Assembly: GCA_029215795.1 (NCBI GenBank)
Contig: JARDYH010000003.1
Location: 91,730,609-91,794,608 of the forward strand
Origin: Anniella stebbinsi
Taxonomy: Eukaryota; Chordata; Lepidosauria; Squamata; Anniellidae
DNA: 64,000 bases
Reading direction: 5' to 3'
In this document: piece by piece, positions 22,205 to 33,833 of the stretch
How the letters are laid out: every line of letters starts with the position of its first letter
Numbering within the stretch: the first letter of the stretch is position 1
The notes under the pieces: generated by a model
Database searches by the model: none
Told to the model about the DNA's origin: nothing
Seen by the model: only the letters and a program-made list of their open reading frames with translations
Position numbers and translations under genes: made by a program

Positions 22205-23434
22205 AATGTACAGTTTAAACAGATGGGGCAGAGAGTTAGAAACTCTTAACAGCTGGTTTTATATTGCATGGTTACCGTTTTAAGCCTTCCCCCCCTCCAA
22301 AATTGGTTATTGTTCTCTGAGGATACTTGAAAGGAAGTTATAAAAGGTCTAATCTTTGAGAGTGCTGTGGTATGTGCATGTAAACACCTAGTCCTTCTAA
22401 AGATATGTTCTAGTGTGACATAATATTTGTCATTTAGTAGCATGCAGCACTTCAGGATGCTTGTGTGATGTGTGTACAGTAAGTGTTTATGACAGATCAA
22501 AACTTGGTGCTGGGAATTCCAGAGAACCATAAATAACTGCAGTCCAACCCATCCCAGGTTTTGTACTGGACTAGTTGGATAGAGGAGGAAGCAGGGAGTG
22601 GTATTTCGTTGTGTGCATGTATGGAACCAGAGATATTGTCTACTTTGGTCTTTGAAAACCTCAAGTCTGTTGGTCATTTCTGAGGTTCTCCGTGCACCAG
22701 GAGGGACACAAGATTTACTGTGTGTCTGAATGCCTAACACATTAAGACAACAATGATGTTTATCATGAAATTAGAATGATGTAAGTGACCTATGCAAAGA
22801 AATGCAAAAGTGCAAAATATATGGAAGAACGCTGCACAAAATCATAGGACTTATACATTGTGGCCTATTATATCCACACTGGGTATTGGTGAGAAGAATT
22901 ACATTGCAGATATAACAGAGAATCACACTGCAATGAAATGCTTTTTTCTGGTATACAACATGCTTTTTTTCTGCATATGCCAACAGTCAAAGTAGAGAGA
23001 AGAGATGGTTTAAAGGGCTTGCCTCCTCCCCCAGTTTTGTCCCAAAGTGCACCATGCTACTTTTTTCCAGCGAGAGTGAATGGTATTCATTAATTTATAT
23101 TGGAGAGAGTAAAGGGATGTACTTAGGAAGCCTTGGTGTAAGAGGCTAGAGTGTTACTGAGTAGCTCAACCATGATGGCTTTTGAACACGTGGAGTTTGG
23201 ATTTCATATTTTTGTTGGCATCCTTGTGTCTTGTCTGTTATATCTGTTGTTCTGAGAAAGGGTGCATGAGCAAGGATCTTGTGGCAGCCAAGAACAAGAG
23301 GATCTTGATGCGTAGTATACTAGGCTACCTTCATTTATTGTAATTGAAGTTCATGACCTAATTGAGTTATAATGAGCTCGGTTTTTCCAATATGCAAAGC
23401 TTGGAGATTCCAAATACATGCAAATACATGTTAT
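22205..23434. other. Unique sequence with one long minus-strand frame
   Basis: A 164-codon minus-strand frame (22246-22740) is the longest in non-repetitive DNA here. It has no recognisable domain, signal peptide or splice context and is probably chance. Confidence 0.35.
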
Positions 23435-23512
23435 AATTTTTGTGAAACACCCAGAGAGCTTTGGCTATTGGATGGTATAGAAATGCAGTAAATAAATAAA
23501 TAAATAAAATGC
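23435..23512 (+). repeat. LINE 3' tail with (AAAT)n
   Basis: ACACCCAGAGAGCTTTGGCTATTGG..GGTATAGAAATGCAGTAAATAAATAAATAAA is a standard LINE terminal sequence of lizards. Confidence 0.6.
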
Positions 23513-24078
23513 CTTCCTGACTTCCAGGTCACCACCCTAGGCATGTAACCCATGAGCATACCTTTAAATTGGCCAACTTAAAGCTGTGGTGGAAGCATGG
23601 TCCAATCCTGAAGGGTCCTCAATTTAAGATAGAACAGCAGGTTAAAGCACCACCTGGGCACCTCGCATGAGACCCTTTGTGGGGAGAACCCCTACCTATG
23701 TGTTTCTTGGAAGCATAGCTTTAATAAAGCCTAACCAGTTACCTAATCCGTTAGTTCTCTCAAGTAACTAAGAATCCAAAGGAAGCTTTCCTTTCATTCT
23801 CCAGAATCTAGCTATTGGTTTTTTTTCCCGTTCTACCCCACTGTGAATCCACCCCAAATTGTTGTCCCTTTGTGCTCCCAATTTGAAGCCTATCACTACC
23901 CTTTCAATACAACTTTTAAACAGCATATCTACACAAGCAGCATATAACACTTTGAAAATGTTTTGAAAACTGTATATGGAGTGTGTCCTGGGCCCCAAAA
24001 GTTGTCACTACTGTTATAAACCATTTTAAACCGTTTTAAACCATTTTAAAGCAGTAGTGTAGATAGGCTCAGTGATTC
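23513..24078. other. Unique sequence; short TTTTAAACC tandem
   Basis: No gene seen. The motif ACCATTTTAA/ACCGTTTTAA is repeated three times at 24018-24050. Confidence 0.4.
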
Positions 24079-24113
24079 AGGAGCCCTGTGCTCCTTTTCA
24101 TATGGTCACCCTA
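24079..24113. mobile_element. Family A MITE, isolated right end
   Basis: GAGCCCTGTGCTCCTTTTCATATGGTCACCCTA matches the right terminus of family A. The rest of the element is missing. Confidence 0.6.
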
Positions 24114-24302
24114 CAAGTTAAGGATCCCTAATAACAGCTGTTCTCCCAATCATCACCTGTCCCTGCCTCCCATCTTTTCTTGCTCTATCACTATTATTAT
24201 GAATAGTCTGTCAGTCCAGTGTTAGGGGGTTGCTATACTAATCAATCATATTCTTTTTGTAGATATGTATGGTAAAATAAAATGTCTACATTTCAACAAT
24301 CA

Positions 24303-24846
24303 GGCCTAATCTACACTTGCCATTTATCCTGGAGTCAGCTCGAGGTTGTCCCTGTGTGTCCAAATGATGCACAGCTGATCCTGGGGTCAACTGGGCCGAT
24401 CTCTCAGTTGTTCCGGGATAAATGGCACTGCACTTATCCCAATTTTTCCCACAGTCCCAGGACAACCCTGAGGACCGCGGGCAGTGTGGCTTGGGCTCCT
24501 GGGACCTCCATCCTCCCTTCGAGTAGCGGGGCTCTTCAAATGGCCACGGAGCTGCGCAGGGTGACTCCGTGCCCATCGGGGGGGGGGGGGGGGAGCAATT
24601 TTGCCATTGCTGAGATGGCCGAGTTTTTAGGGTTTTTTAAAAAAACTTGCTTTTGGCGCAGAATCAGAGCCGCGCAATTGCACAACCGGCTCCTCCTTCA
24701 AAATAAACACCACTATGCTGGAACATCCCTCTTGACTTCCGGGACGACACACTGGCATATGGACCCAGGGGGACAATCCCGGAAGTGGTAAAGCCCGAGA
24801 TCCTTCTCCCCCTGAGTCCCGAAGGCCTCAAGGTGTAAATGAGGCC
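24303..24846. mobile_element. Harbinger-like MITE E (544 bp, TSD TCA)
   Basis: GGCCTAATCTACACTTGCC at the left pairs with AAGGTGTAAATGAGGCC at the right. TCA lies on both sides (24300-24302 and 24847-24849). The interior is GC-rich with GGGATAAATGGCA / CCATTTATCCTGG inverted motifs and a run of 16 G at 24578-24593. A 169-codon plus-strand frame covers it but shows no transposase motif and is interrupted by the homopolymer. Confidence 0.7.
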
Positions 24847-24884
24847 TCAGTGTGCTTGAGTTAGTACACAGAGCTCTGTGGGCA

Positions 24885-25090
24885 CTGTATAAACAAATTG
24901 AAAATATAGGATACAAAACAACAAAATATAAAAGAATGATAATAAAACCAAAATTAAAGAAGCAACGAGGAGTACAAGGTAAAACCAGCAACAAAAATTA
25001 AAAAGTGTGAAGATCTAAAAGTACTTAAACAGTTCTTAAAATAACTGGGAAAATAAAAAAAAGCTCTTTACCTGGTGCAGGTGCCAGGCA
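24885..25090. repeat. Probable LINE 3' region fragment
   Basis: ACAAATTGAAAATATAGGATACAAAAC.. through CTTTACCTGGTGCAGGTGCCAGG resembles 50800-51030, where CACCTGGCAC and GGTGCCAGGCGAGCC occur. The class is LINE by analogy only. Confidence 0.4.
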
Positions 25091-25129
25091 AATTAATTTC
25101 CCCATTTTGTTGATATATAGAGCATCATC

Positions 25130-25463
25130 ACACAGGGAAAAATCGTGTTTGCTTACAGTCACTTCTCTGCCTGCGCATTTGTCCCTCATTACTTCCTCTT
25201 TTGAAAGAGGAAGTAAACAACGTGCTCATGGCCCATTCAGTGGCCCATTTTGATCCTGCTACTTCTCCTGCACACAGCAGGAAATAGCGGCAACTTCCAT
25301 CTTTAAAAATAAGTCGGACTTACTGGGGTGGTTTTTGTTGCGCGAAGAAAGCTAGAAGGGGCGGGAAGTGCACAGCAGGCAGATGACATTGTGAGGGGGT
25401 CTTGCGAAAATCTGTGAGTGCCCAGTAACGAGCGTGCAATAAAACGCTCATCTGATGGAGCTC
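25130..25463 (+). mobile_element. Family M MITE-like repeat, copy M5
   Basis: GAGCATCATCACACAGGG at the left pairs with CTCATCTGATGGAGCTC at the right. The tail AACGAGCGTGCAATAAAA is shared with M4. The CTCF-like core is absent and the interior differs from the other copies. An inner hairpin CTTCCTCTTTTGAAAGAGGAAG lies near 25193-25214. Confidence 0.55.
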
Positions 25464-25469
25464 TTAGTT

Positions 25470-26462
25470 AAAATCTACCATGTGTGCAGCATGCCTCTGC
25501 AAAACATCCCTATATTTCCTGGTTCATCGGGTACTTGTGTACACAAGCGGGTTCACATGTTAACAAGGACATTTGGCAACACCAGTATCTAGGGCAAGGA
25601 GCAAGGTTTGTCCCTTGAACACTGTCGCAGATGTATAGCCCATTTACTTTGTCCCATAGAAGTGAACGGAAGCTACCGAGAGCCACGGTTGCCCCTCTCT
25701 GCCTAGCCTTGCCTCCTCTTCCACATTGGTGCCTGTTTCTTGCATATAGATATAGAGGAATAAGTGGGACCTACAACAAAATGTTGCAGCGTGAAATGCT
25801 CCTTTTCGGGGTTCAGTTTCAAGACATTCAGTTCCATTCCCACTCTCCCCCACACCAGTTTTCCCGTCACAGCCCCCAACAAACACTGTGTTCCCTGAGC
25901 ATGTGCTGTCCACATCTGGCTCCTCTTTTGATGGGTTTGCCCTTTAAGCCCACCATTTTTCTATTTCTGCAAACATTGCCTCCCCCACACACCAAGCATC
26001 CTGATACACCTCCCTCTTGTTTTTCAGTAACCCCGTCGAAACTCAGCACCTGAGATTGCGATTAGCATATATGATTTAAAACCCAGTCAGTGCAAAATTA
26101 GTTTGACTTTGCCTGTCTGAGGGGAATGTAGGCACAATTGAACTGCAACCATTCCTCATTTGTTACTCCCTCTCTGGGCACTATTCTGGGCTTGAGTACC
26201 TGCAATATTGAAACGTCTGTCACCACTCATTGCTTTTGTGTATAAAGGCACATGGACCTCCTAGTTATCTCTCATTTATTATCACTGATTGTGTCCAGGG
26301 AGAGAACAAAAAGGAATGAACACATTCACTACAAGATTGTACTCAAGACTGTACATTTCTGATAGAAATAGGGAAACTATATGCTCTAAGAGTGACTGTC
26401 ATGGATAGAGGACCTGATGGATAATCACCAGTGGAATTTGTAGAATAATAAAAACTATACAC
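25470..26462. other. Unique sequence
   Basis: A 140-codon plus-strand frame at 25631-26053 is proline/serine-rich without recognisable features. No exon signals were found. Confidence 0.35.

Positions 26463-26501
<39 letters not shown>
26463..26501 (+). repeat. (ATT)n microsatellite
   Basis: Thirteen units, directly before the SINE at 26520. Confidence 0.9.
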
Positions 26502-26503
<2 letters not shown>

Positions 26504-26519
26504 ATTTGCATAGATAAGA

Positions 26520-26868
26520 ACAATAAATATTATTATTAGCATTTGTATAGTACTTTCAAGTGATCAAATCACTTCATATGTATTATCTAGTATGTATTCT
26601 CTAATTGTATTCATATGCATTCTCTAGTTTGTATTGTCATGTATTATATAGTATGTATTCTCATCTGTAATATCTAGTGTGTATTCTCTAATCCTTTCAG
26701 CAACCTTACAAGCTGGTATTAATGTCTCTCATATTGCGGGGATGGGTGGCTTACGAGACTGAGAAAGAGAGTGGTTTCCTTACAGCCACCTAGTAACATC
26801 ATGGCAGAGGCAGGATTCGAACAAGGGACTTCCTGATTCGCAATTCAGTCCCTAAGCCACTACTCTCC
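26520..26868 (-). mobile_element. tRNA-derived SINE S2, expanded by a tandem repeat
   Basis: On the minus strand it begins with a tRNA-like segment (B-box GTTCGAATCCTGCC at about 26810-26823) and runs into CTTACAAGCTGGTATTAATG-type MIR-like body. A 40-45 bp unit (TGTATT..CTAGTATGTATTCTCTAAT) repeated about three times at 26575-26695 lengthens the body. Confidence 0.6.
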
Positions 26869-26949
26869 AAATTCTCAAAGACACTTCATATGCTGCCCAT
26901 TTAATATGGGTGAAGAGACATAGTTTGGTTTGGGGGAGAAGGTCACAGC

Positions 26950-27575
26950 TCAATTTATTTACAATATTTATATAGCGCTCCATATATAAAATAAATTCCA
27001 GAGCAGTGAACACAGAAATAAAACAGTAAAAAGATCAAAAGATTGAAACAGCTTATTAAAATTGTTCAATTTAAAACAGAATATCAATAAAAATGGGACT
27101 GGTCAGTTGAGGAAGGCTTCTTGGAAAAAGGCTGTTTTCAGGAGGTGCTGGAAGCAGCACATTGTTTGCACCTGCCTTATGTCCAGGGGCAGGGAATTCC
27201 AAAGAAAAGGGGCCACCACACTAAAGGCTCTTCTCATGGTGGATTCCAGTTGGGCTGTAGGTCCATGTAACTACCAGAAGCATGCCCTCTAATAACTTCA
27301 GTGACTGGGCAGGTTGGTAAGGGAGAAGGCACTCTCTTAGATATCCTGGTCCCAACTTGTTTAGGGCTTTGTACACTAGTATTAGAACCCTAAACCTGGC
27401 TTACTAGCAAATGGGTAGCCTCAGTTCCCTCAGCAAAGGAGTTGCATGCTCAAAAGAGGCAGCTCCCGACAACAGCCAAGCTGCTGCGTCCTGCACTGGC
27501 TCCAGCTTCCAGAGCAGGCTTAAGGGTAGCGCCATGTAAAGTGCATTGCAGTGATCCTGTCTTGAGGTTAGTAAC
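26950..27575. repeat. LINE 3' region, CR1/L2 type
   Basis: AATATTTATATAGCGCTCC then GGCTTCTTGGAAAAAGGCTGTTTTCAGGAGG, GGCAGGGAATTCCA, TTTAGGGCTTTGTACACTAG and AAGTGCATTGCAGTGATCC occur in order. I recognise this as an abundant lizard retroposon tail; the exact LINE clade is uncertain. Confidence 0.6.
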
Positions 27576-27586
27576 AATAGAACACT

Positions 27587-27911
27587 TGCTTTGCACTCAT
27601 CATTCCCTGCTCATGGTTGTTTAGAGGTTCTTTAGACCATGTCATGACCCTCCAGTTTCACTTTTGTTTGCAAACAGCACTTTCCACAAGGTTTTTAGAG
27701 AAGAAAATCAGGTATTATTTGTGATGGTGAATGAAAGCGTGATTTCTTCTTGTGTATTTGTGCTATTCTGCTATACCACAGTGCCACCTAGAGGCTATGT
27801 AGTGGAGAAGCAAAAAAGGAAATGCTACTCGTGTAGTGGTTGGATCTCAATTCTGTGACAGAACTGAAAGTAGATGCCGGGGATTATCAGCCTCATGTCA
27901 AAAAGCCCTCA
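27587..27911 (+). mobile_element. Family M MITE-like repeat, copy M6
   Basis: Contains CTCATCATTCCCTGCTCATGG, CCTCCAGTTTCACTTTTG, GTGCCACCTAGAGG (27781-27794, the strongest CTCF-core-like match, on the minus strand) and CTGTGACAGAACTGAAAGTAG. Closely parallels M2 and M8. Confidence 0.6.
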
Positions 27912-27924
27912 GAGGAGTTTATAC

Positions 27925-27970
27925 TAGGCTAAATGGACAAATAGTCTGACCATGTAAGGCAGCTTCCTTT
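27925..27970 (+). mobile_element. SINE T terminal fragment
   Basis: AAATGGACAAATAGTCTGACC..GTAAGGCAGCTTCCTTTG is the sense-oriented end of the tRNA-derived SINE that lies in reverse at 33768-34632. Confidence 0.5.
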
Positions 27971-27974
27971 GTAC

Positions 27975-29699
27975 ATTTGGTATGTTGCCCAAGCAATATG
28001 CACAGTCCTATATATATATATATAGACCAATGTACACATCATCCAAATGACATTGACTGGAGAGTATGACCTGGACAATGTGTATGCTGGCTAGGCACTA
28101 CAAAATTTTCATGTGAATATACACAATCAGCAGAGCTTATGCACTTTCTCCAAAGAACCAATATCAACCACAGACATACACACGCATGTGTGCACACACA
28201 TACACACATGTACATAAACACACACACACCGTTCATTTTCTTCATAAGGGCAATATCATGCCTCTCTTTTTCATAATTTTAAAAGAAGCTGAATGGCATT
28301 TATTCCCTTGCCAACTTCCCTTTAAACCTGCTTTATCCTCAGCAGACTTGATTTAACAATATAAAAGCAGTTTGTTTCATCATAAAAAGCCATTGTCTGG
28401 TGTTCTCAATTCATCATTTTAAGTGGTTCCATTGCAAAAAGCACCATGACATAAAAAATTAATTAAATGAAGCACCCACCTGCTAGTTCACTATTTATGG
28501 AGCCATCTATAATTTAGGAATCAGAATCAGAAATATACATAGTATAAAATAAAAGCCCACTGAGCTGCACAAAACATTCAGGAATTTTTTTAAAAAACAT
28601 TTCTTCACAATAGAGCTTTATAAAGAAAATATATTATCAGCTGTCACCAGGCCTAGTAACAGAAGAAACTCTTCTGGGTTTAAATCAATTTAATGGACCA
28701 CAGTCATGTCTCCTATAAACCTGCATAACACTGCTATGGGGGAGTGAGAGGGAGAAACCGAGGCAGAGAAACATATTGGCAGTGTAGGAGGTAAAGGGGA
28801 TTACATTTTTCCTTACCTTTTATTTTTATGGTTGTTTCTTCTTCCATCCTATTGCTCCAAATGGTACTAGGTAAATAACCTATGACAGCTACAGTATAGT
28901 TGGTATAGTTTTTCCCATTCCAGGGACATGTGTGCAGAAGGGGAAAGCTTTGGATCCTTGTATCCTGCACATCTTAATCCTGTTCCAACACACCTCTGGA
29001 ACACCTTTTTGGTCTTACTGATGTTAGAGATCCAGTATCGGAGGAACACCGGCTGCAGATTTTCCTACAGCCCAAAGGAGGAGGTATACAAACTTGAATC
29101 TCCTTCTCCGAGGGTGGACTTCTCTCTTCACCCTCAGAGAGGGAGATCTGAAAATCCTACGACTCCTGGGATGCACTCCCAGGAACCATAGGATTGTGCC
29201 CTTATGATAGCAGAGCTCTTTAGGATCTTGGTTAGTTTAAGTTATTGTCTTTGGAACACACAGAATAGTGGTATTTAAAGTGTAGTGCTAGGAACCTCAA
29301 ATGGTGATTGAGGCACCTTCATATAGCCTGGCTGAGGCCATGATTAAAATAAAAGTTGAGAATGCTGAAGATCCTTAACGTTTCCACAACATGCTGAACA
29401 GTCAAGTCCCCCTCACCCCATTTAAACTTTAAACTGCTTGCCCCTAGCCCAGTTAAAGGCTGCAATGAGAGTTTCAGGGAATGCAAGGAAGACTAAAGGA
29501 ATCAGGTAGAGAGAATCAAATTCTAGAGAGGGAAACATTTTCAGCATGGAAACTCCTGTAGGACGTTTACAAGATAGACATCCCTTTGCTGCAGTATGTT
29601 AACATGATGAATGGAAGCCAGGAGCTAGAATCCAATTCCAAGTTGTGAAGAAATTGAAGTCTTTTTAAATGTCCTCTCCATATGATGACAATGAAGTAA

Positions 29700-29700
<1 letters not shown>
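27975..29700. other. Unique sequence
   Basis: No gene recognised. (TA)n and (CA)n tracts lie at 28010-28023 and 28170-28230. 28240-28730 is AT-rich and repeat-free. Confidence 0.4.

Positions 29701-29736
<36 letters not shown>
29701..29736 (+). repeat. (TTA)n tract, left of R4 fragment
   Basis: Twelve units, reading as TAA on the minus strand. In R4/Dong-type LINEs, TAA repeats are the known target and 3' tail. Confidence 0.9.
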
Positions 29737-29739
<3 letters not shown>

Positions 29740-30052
29740 CCATGGCCAGTGGTGTATATTTCTCTCTCTTTTCCTCTAACTTTTCTACAACATTTTTGTC
29801 AGTTGGCGTTGCTGTGTCAATGAGGTACATGTATTTTTTCTTTTTTGTCTGACTGTTATGTCTGATCGGTTGCAAGGTATTGTCTTGTCGGTATGAATTG
29901 TTCTGTCCCAATATATTTTATGATTTGCATTTTCCAAGATTGTTTCCGGTGAGTATGTATAGTATGGTGTAGGTTGTTAGATGAGGTTGAATTTGATGGC
30001 CGGATGTTGGTGAATTATTTTTGCAGCTGTCTTGTGTCTGTCTGTATAATCC
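29737..30052 (-). pseudogene. R4/Dong-type LINE fragment, endonuclease region
   Basis: On the minus strand a frame runs through LENANHKIYWDRTIHTD-type sequence, the signature of the restriction-like endonuclease of R2/R4 LINEs, and continues to a lysine-rich segment. It is closely similar to 39265-39560 of the larger copy. The fragment stops at CTGGCCATGGTGG and passes straight into TAA repeats, well short of the element's own 3' end. The reading frame changes within the fragment. It is not functional. Confidence 0.75.

Positions 30053-30090
<38 letters not shown>
30053..30090 (+). repeat. (TTA)n tract, right of R4 fragment
   Basis: Second TAA-type tract (minus-strand sense), so the R4 piece is bracketed by the same simple repeat. 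Confidence 0.9.
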
Positions 30091-30094
30091 GATG

Positions 30095-31189
30095 GTTCAC
30101 AAAACCAGAATAGTGTTCCTCAGTTCAAGAAGGTTTAAGACTACTGTGCTAGAGGGGTAAAAACAATGTTTATTTGACCATCCCCAATGAGGCCTATTTT
30201 CTATGCTGTGGATGAATGACATGAAAATGCCCCAAGTCACTCCTATGTCTAAAAACATAACATAGGAATGAAGAATACATGCATCAAGTTCTGAGAAACA
30301 CATGGCTGACCTGTTCCTGGAGTCCAGTAGGGCCTACAAGTGCAAGCTGGCCTACTTGTTCAGAATAAGCATGTGGTATAATCCTTCCTGGACATCTAAA
30401 TATTTAAGAGAGCCCGCCATTTTAAAGTTACAAACGGACTAACTGAAAACAGCAACAACCAAACACTTTCACTGAAATCTTGTGCACAGTTCAGCTGCTC
30501 AAAAAAACATTGACTGCATTCACAAATAATAATTCCTGGCTTATCCTGGCTTACTATGAATAAACTGTATGCTGGTACATGCGGTCCATTTGTTCTTCCC
30601 ACTCGTGTGAGCAGGTAAACAAACCAGGGCAGGATGATTTTGGCCATTTTATTTTCAATTCCTTTTATGCCCAACATGGAAGCTGCATTTTTAGCAGTAG
30701 CTGCAGACTGGGTCAACATTTTCATCAAGCTGTCCATCATAGTTCCAAGATCTTTTTCTTAGCCAGTCCCTGCCAACTCAGATCCCATCAGTGTATTCGT
30801 GTAGCTGGGATTATTTGCCCCAGTATGTTTTGCTCAATGTTGTAGTCATTCAATGTCGATTGAAAAAAAAGTATATTCAGCCATCAGGGAATCAGTCCAG
30901 ATGGTTATCATCTATCAACTTGCTGAAGTGTAGAATGAAAGTAATAGTTGCAGTTAACAGTAGCTACCATCTTAGAAGGGCTTAAAAATAAGATTAAACA
31001 AATTTGTGGGGAATGGTCTTATCAATGCCTGAAAGTTGAACTGGAACCGCCAAGCAGTATTATTTTGATTATCAGATGCTGGAACAAACAAGGAAAGCCC
31101 CCCTCCCCTCGTGATCATAATCTTGTTTGTTCATTTATTTTAAGAAAATGAACCATTTCATTGTGATCTTACTCCTCAGGCTGGCATCT
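30095..31189. other. Unique sequence
   Basis: No gene recognised. A 114-codon minus-strand frame (30396-30740) includes no family motif. Confidence 0.4.
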
Positions 31190-31400
31190 AATAAATCAAA
31201 AACCATTACAAAATAAGTTAACAATACAATAAAACAGCAAAAGAGGAGACTGGCAAACTGATAAAAACGGACTGAAAACAAGGGACCAGTCCATTAAAAA
31301 CTCCTCGGCGTGGCAGGGCAAATGCTTGCTTAAACAGAAATATCCTGATTAGGCAGCAGAAAGCCAAGCAAGGTAGTGGTCAAATGGACCTCCTGAGACT
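31190..31400. repeat. Probable LINE 3' region fragment
   Basis: AATAAATCAAAAACCATTACAAAATAAG.. through TTAAAAACTCCTCGG resembles the 26950 element's A-rich part and GCTTGCTTAAACAGAAATA. Confidence 0.35.
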
Positions 31401-31599
31401 CGAAGGCCCATCATTTAGGTACTGCCACAAAGAAGACTCTCCTGCATCCCAAATAGTAATGCTGTTACCACCAGTGAGAGTGGGTGTCTTTATGTTAAAG
31501 GGAAATTGTGTTGCTTATCCAGGTTGTTTGTGCTTCCTGCTTTTGGCCGCAATTGTTATGGGCTGCATTACATGGAGAATCACTTGATTTGAATTGACT

Positions 31600-31825
31600 A
31601 TTTCCCCTCAGTTCAGTTCCATTGAGACAGCGCCATCTAGCGATGGAAGATCCTGATTTTTTTCAGGATGTTACCTCTTTAAAAGTGGTTCTTTCCATGG
31701 CGGAATTTCCAACGGATACTGCAGGAGACTTCCTGGTCGTTGATGACGTGTAAAAGACCCACAAATTTTCGTGAGTGGCCAATCACAAACATGCAATAAA
31801 TCACTTGTTTAGAGGAGCCCATAGA
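31600..31825 (+). mobile_element. Family M MITE-like repeat, copy M7
   Basis: GCGCCATCTAGCGA at 31630-31643 (minus-strand CTCF-like core), CGTTGATGACGTGTAAAAGACC and a diverged CACAAACATGCAATAAAT tail match the 3' half of M4. The left end is not clear. Confidence 0.5.
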
Positions 31826-31829
31826 GAAG

Positions 31830-33767
31830 AGGTGGGTTGTGAGCTTCCCAAGGCACTGGCCACTGAAATGGTCTAGAATCTACTCCCAAAGATAGGGACA
31901 TGGCCGGTCACCAGACACTAGTTTCCCAGAAGGCAAACTGGTGAGAGTAAAAGTGAAATAACTTGCCCAAAAACATAAATCCAAGGCAGATTTGGGGGTC
32001 TGAGCACCAAAACTGAAAGCCATTCTTTTGAATCCAAATAAGGTGGTGCCGGAGGGCAGCGCTTCATTTTGTAGCATACCAACTTCTCTGTTTTAATTTT
32101 AGACAATCTTAAGGAATAAAATAAACACACAGGAGGGTCAGGAAGCCTGAGTGGGGGTGCAAGAAAAGTGTCTGCTGGTACCACACTTGGAGACCCCAGG
32201 ACTAGATGATGATCCATCAAGACAGTTCTTAAATTCTTAAAGCTGAAGGTAGATGTAATATCCAAAAAAGTTAGTGGGACTTACTTCTAAGTAAATAGAC
32301 ATTAATTCAACTATAATACCTACACACCGAAACACACGTTTAAATAGCAGTCTTTTATTTTCACAGTGGGACAAGAAGATAAAATCTGGTCTTAAAGTTG
32401 TTTCCAGAGTGTGGCATTTCATGCTGAAAGCGCAATAATCAAGCTGTTCAAATACAGCTTAATTTATTTTTTAATTAAATGATTTTTAAATACAGCTAAA
32501 GGCAGTCGTGTAATCAAAGGGTATTTTCTATTGCTCTTTTATCAGGAAAAATTTAATCTACTGTATTTAATTTTTCTCTGAAGCCTGGAGGATTCTATTA
32601 TCGCTTCTAATATTGCCAAGTTGATGCAAAGGCTTTTGTGTGCTTTCTTTACCCAGCAGGGCATGGGATAATTTGACAATTTGTTAAAAGGTGACATGTC
32701 TTTGAATGTCTAAGTGAATAAAATAACAGGCGGATCATAAAATACAGGTCTATGACATTAAGTAATACATATTATGAACCAGCTATTTTAGTTGAGGTTT
32801 GGTATCATCGCTGAATCAATTTACATAATCCTCCACGTTGGGAGATTATTTTTCTATACCCTGGAGTTTTTAAGCCCATTTCAGTTCTCATAACTTCAGA
32901 GATAGAGTAGTGGTTTCCATAACATTCCACTGTTCTAGGCCCCTGAGGTGTTGCAAAATGGGCAAATTTAATTTGTTTTCAAACAGTCCTCATAAAATAG
33001 CATGAAAGTATGGAAATGTAAACCAATTACATACATTCAAGAATAATTAGTTGTGCTCCAGTTATCTGGTGTGCCTGCTTCTTGGAATACCTTTTATTAA
33101 CAAGACAGTTCTATTAACATGAGCACTGTTTTTGCAAACAAGGGTGAGGTCCGGTATGCCTGAGCAAGATGTTCCTGGCCACACCTCCCAAAATGGCTCC
33201 CCTCAAAAATGCAAAAAGTGGCAGCATTCTAAGTGAAGGGGAAGAATGGTAATTGGTTTCTGGTGACAGAACATGCAGTAAAAGAGGAAGTTGTGATGGT
33301 CTGGGGACTCCTGTGCAGAAGAATTTGAATATTCCATAGTACCAAATCCACAGGTAACCCTCTTCTGTGTCTCTACCTGCTCAGGGCCCTTAATAATTGT
33401 TTCTTAAGGGATTATTTCATTTTGCCCCACCCCTGAGGCAGCATGCTTATGGGATGGGCAGGAGATTTTGTGCATACAGCTCTCTCTAGTAAGTACCAAT
33501 TTTCTTCCAACAGTAATAGTATTGTTCTTTCCAGGGGGGTGCAGTTTTAATGGATTGGTTTGTTTCATTTTCTTTAAAGTACCACATTGAAGACAAATTG
33601 ATGCCTATTTTATTATGTATAGGAGTATGCACAAACCTTAAAAGAAATATGTAGGAATATGCAAAACCTTAAAAGAAAGGGGTGAGGTGGTGAAAATATA
33701 ACTGTAGGGTACTGCCAATTAGGTAGGTTTGTGCAAATTCATTTTTAAACATTGAAAATTATTAGGT
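31830..33767. other. Unique sequence; AT-rich repeat-free core
   Basis: No exon recognised. 32440-33120 is AT-rich and free of repeat signatures; see findings. Confidence 0.4.
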
Positions 33768-33833
33768 ACATAGGAAGCTTGATTATACTGGATCAGACCA
33801 TTGGTCCATCTAGCTCAGAATTGTTAACACTAA

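Noticed and set aside
22246..22740. 164-codon minus-strand frame in unique DNA
   Set aside because: No recognisable domain, biased composition or exon signal; a frame of this size is possible by chance in 64 kb.
24282..24791. 169-codon frame
   Set aside because: Lies within MITE E, crosses a G homopolymer and has no transposase motif.
25631..26053. 140-codon frame
   Set aside because: Proline/serine-rich by composition, no family motif, no splice or promoter context.
29701..30090. Repeated TTA tracts with a spacer, superficially array-like
   Set aside because: Simple trinucleotide repeats around a LINE piece, not a CRISPR array.
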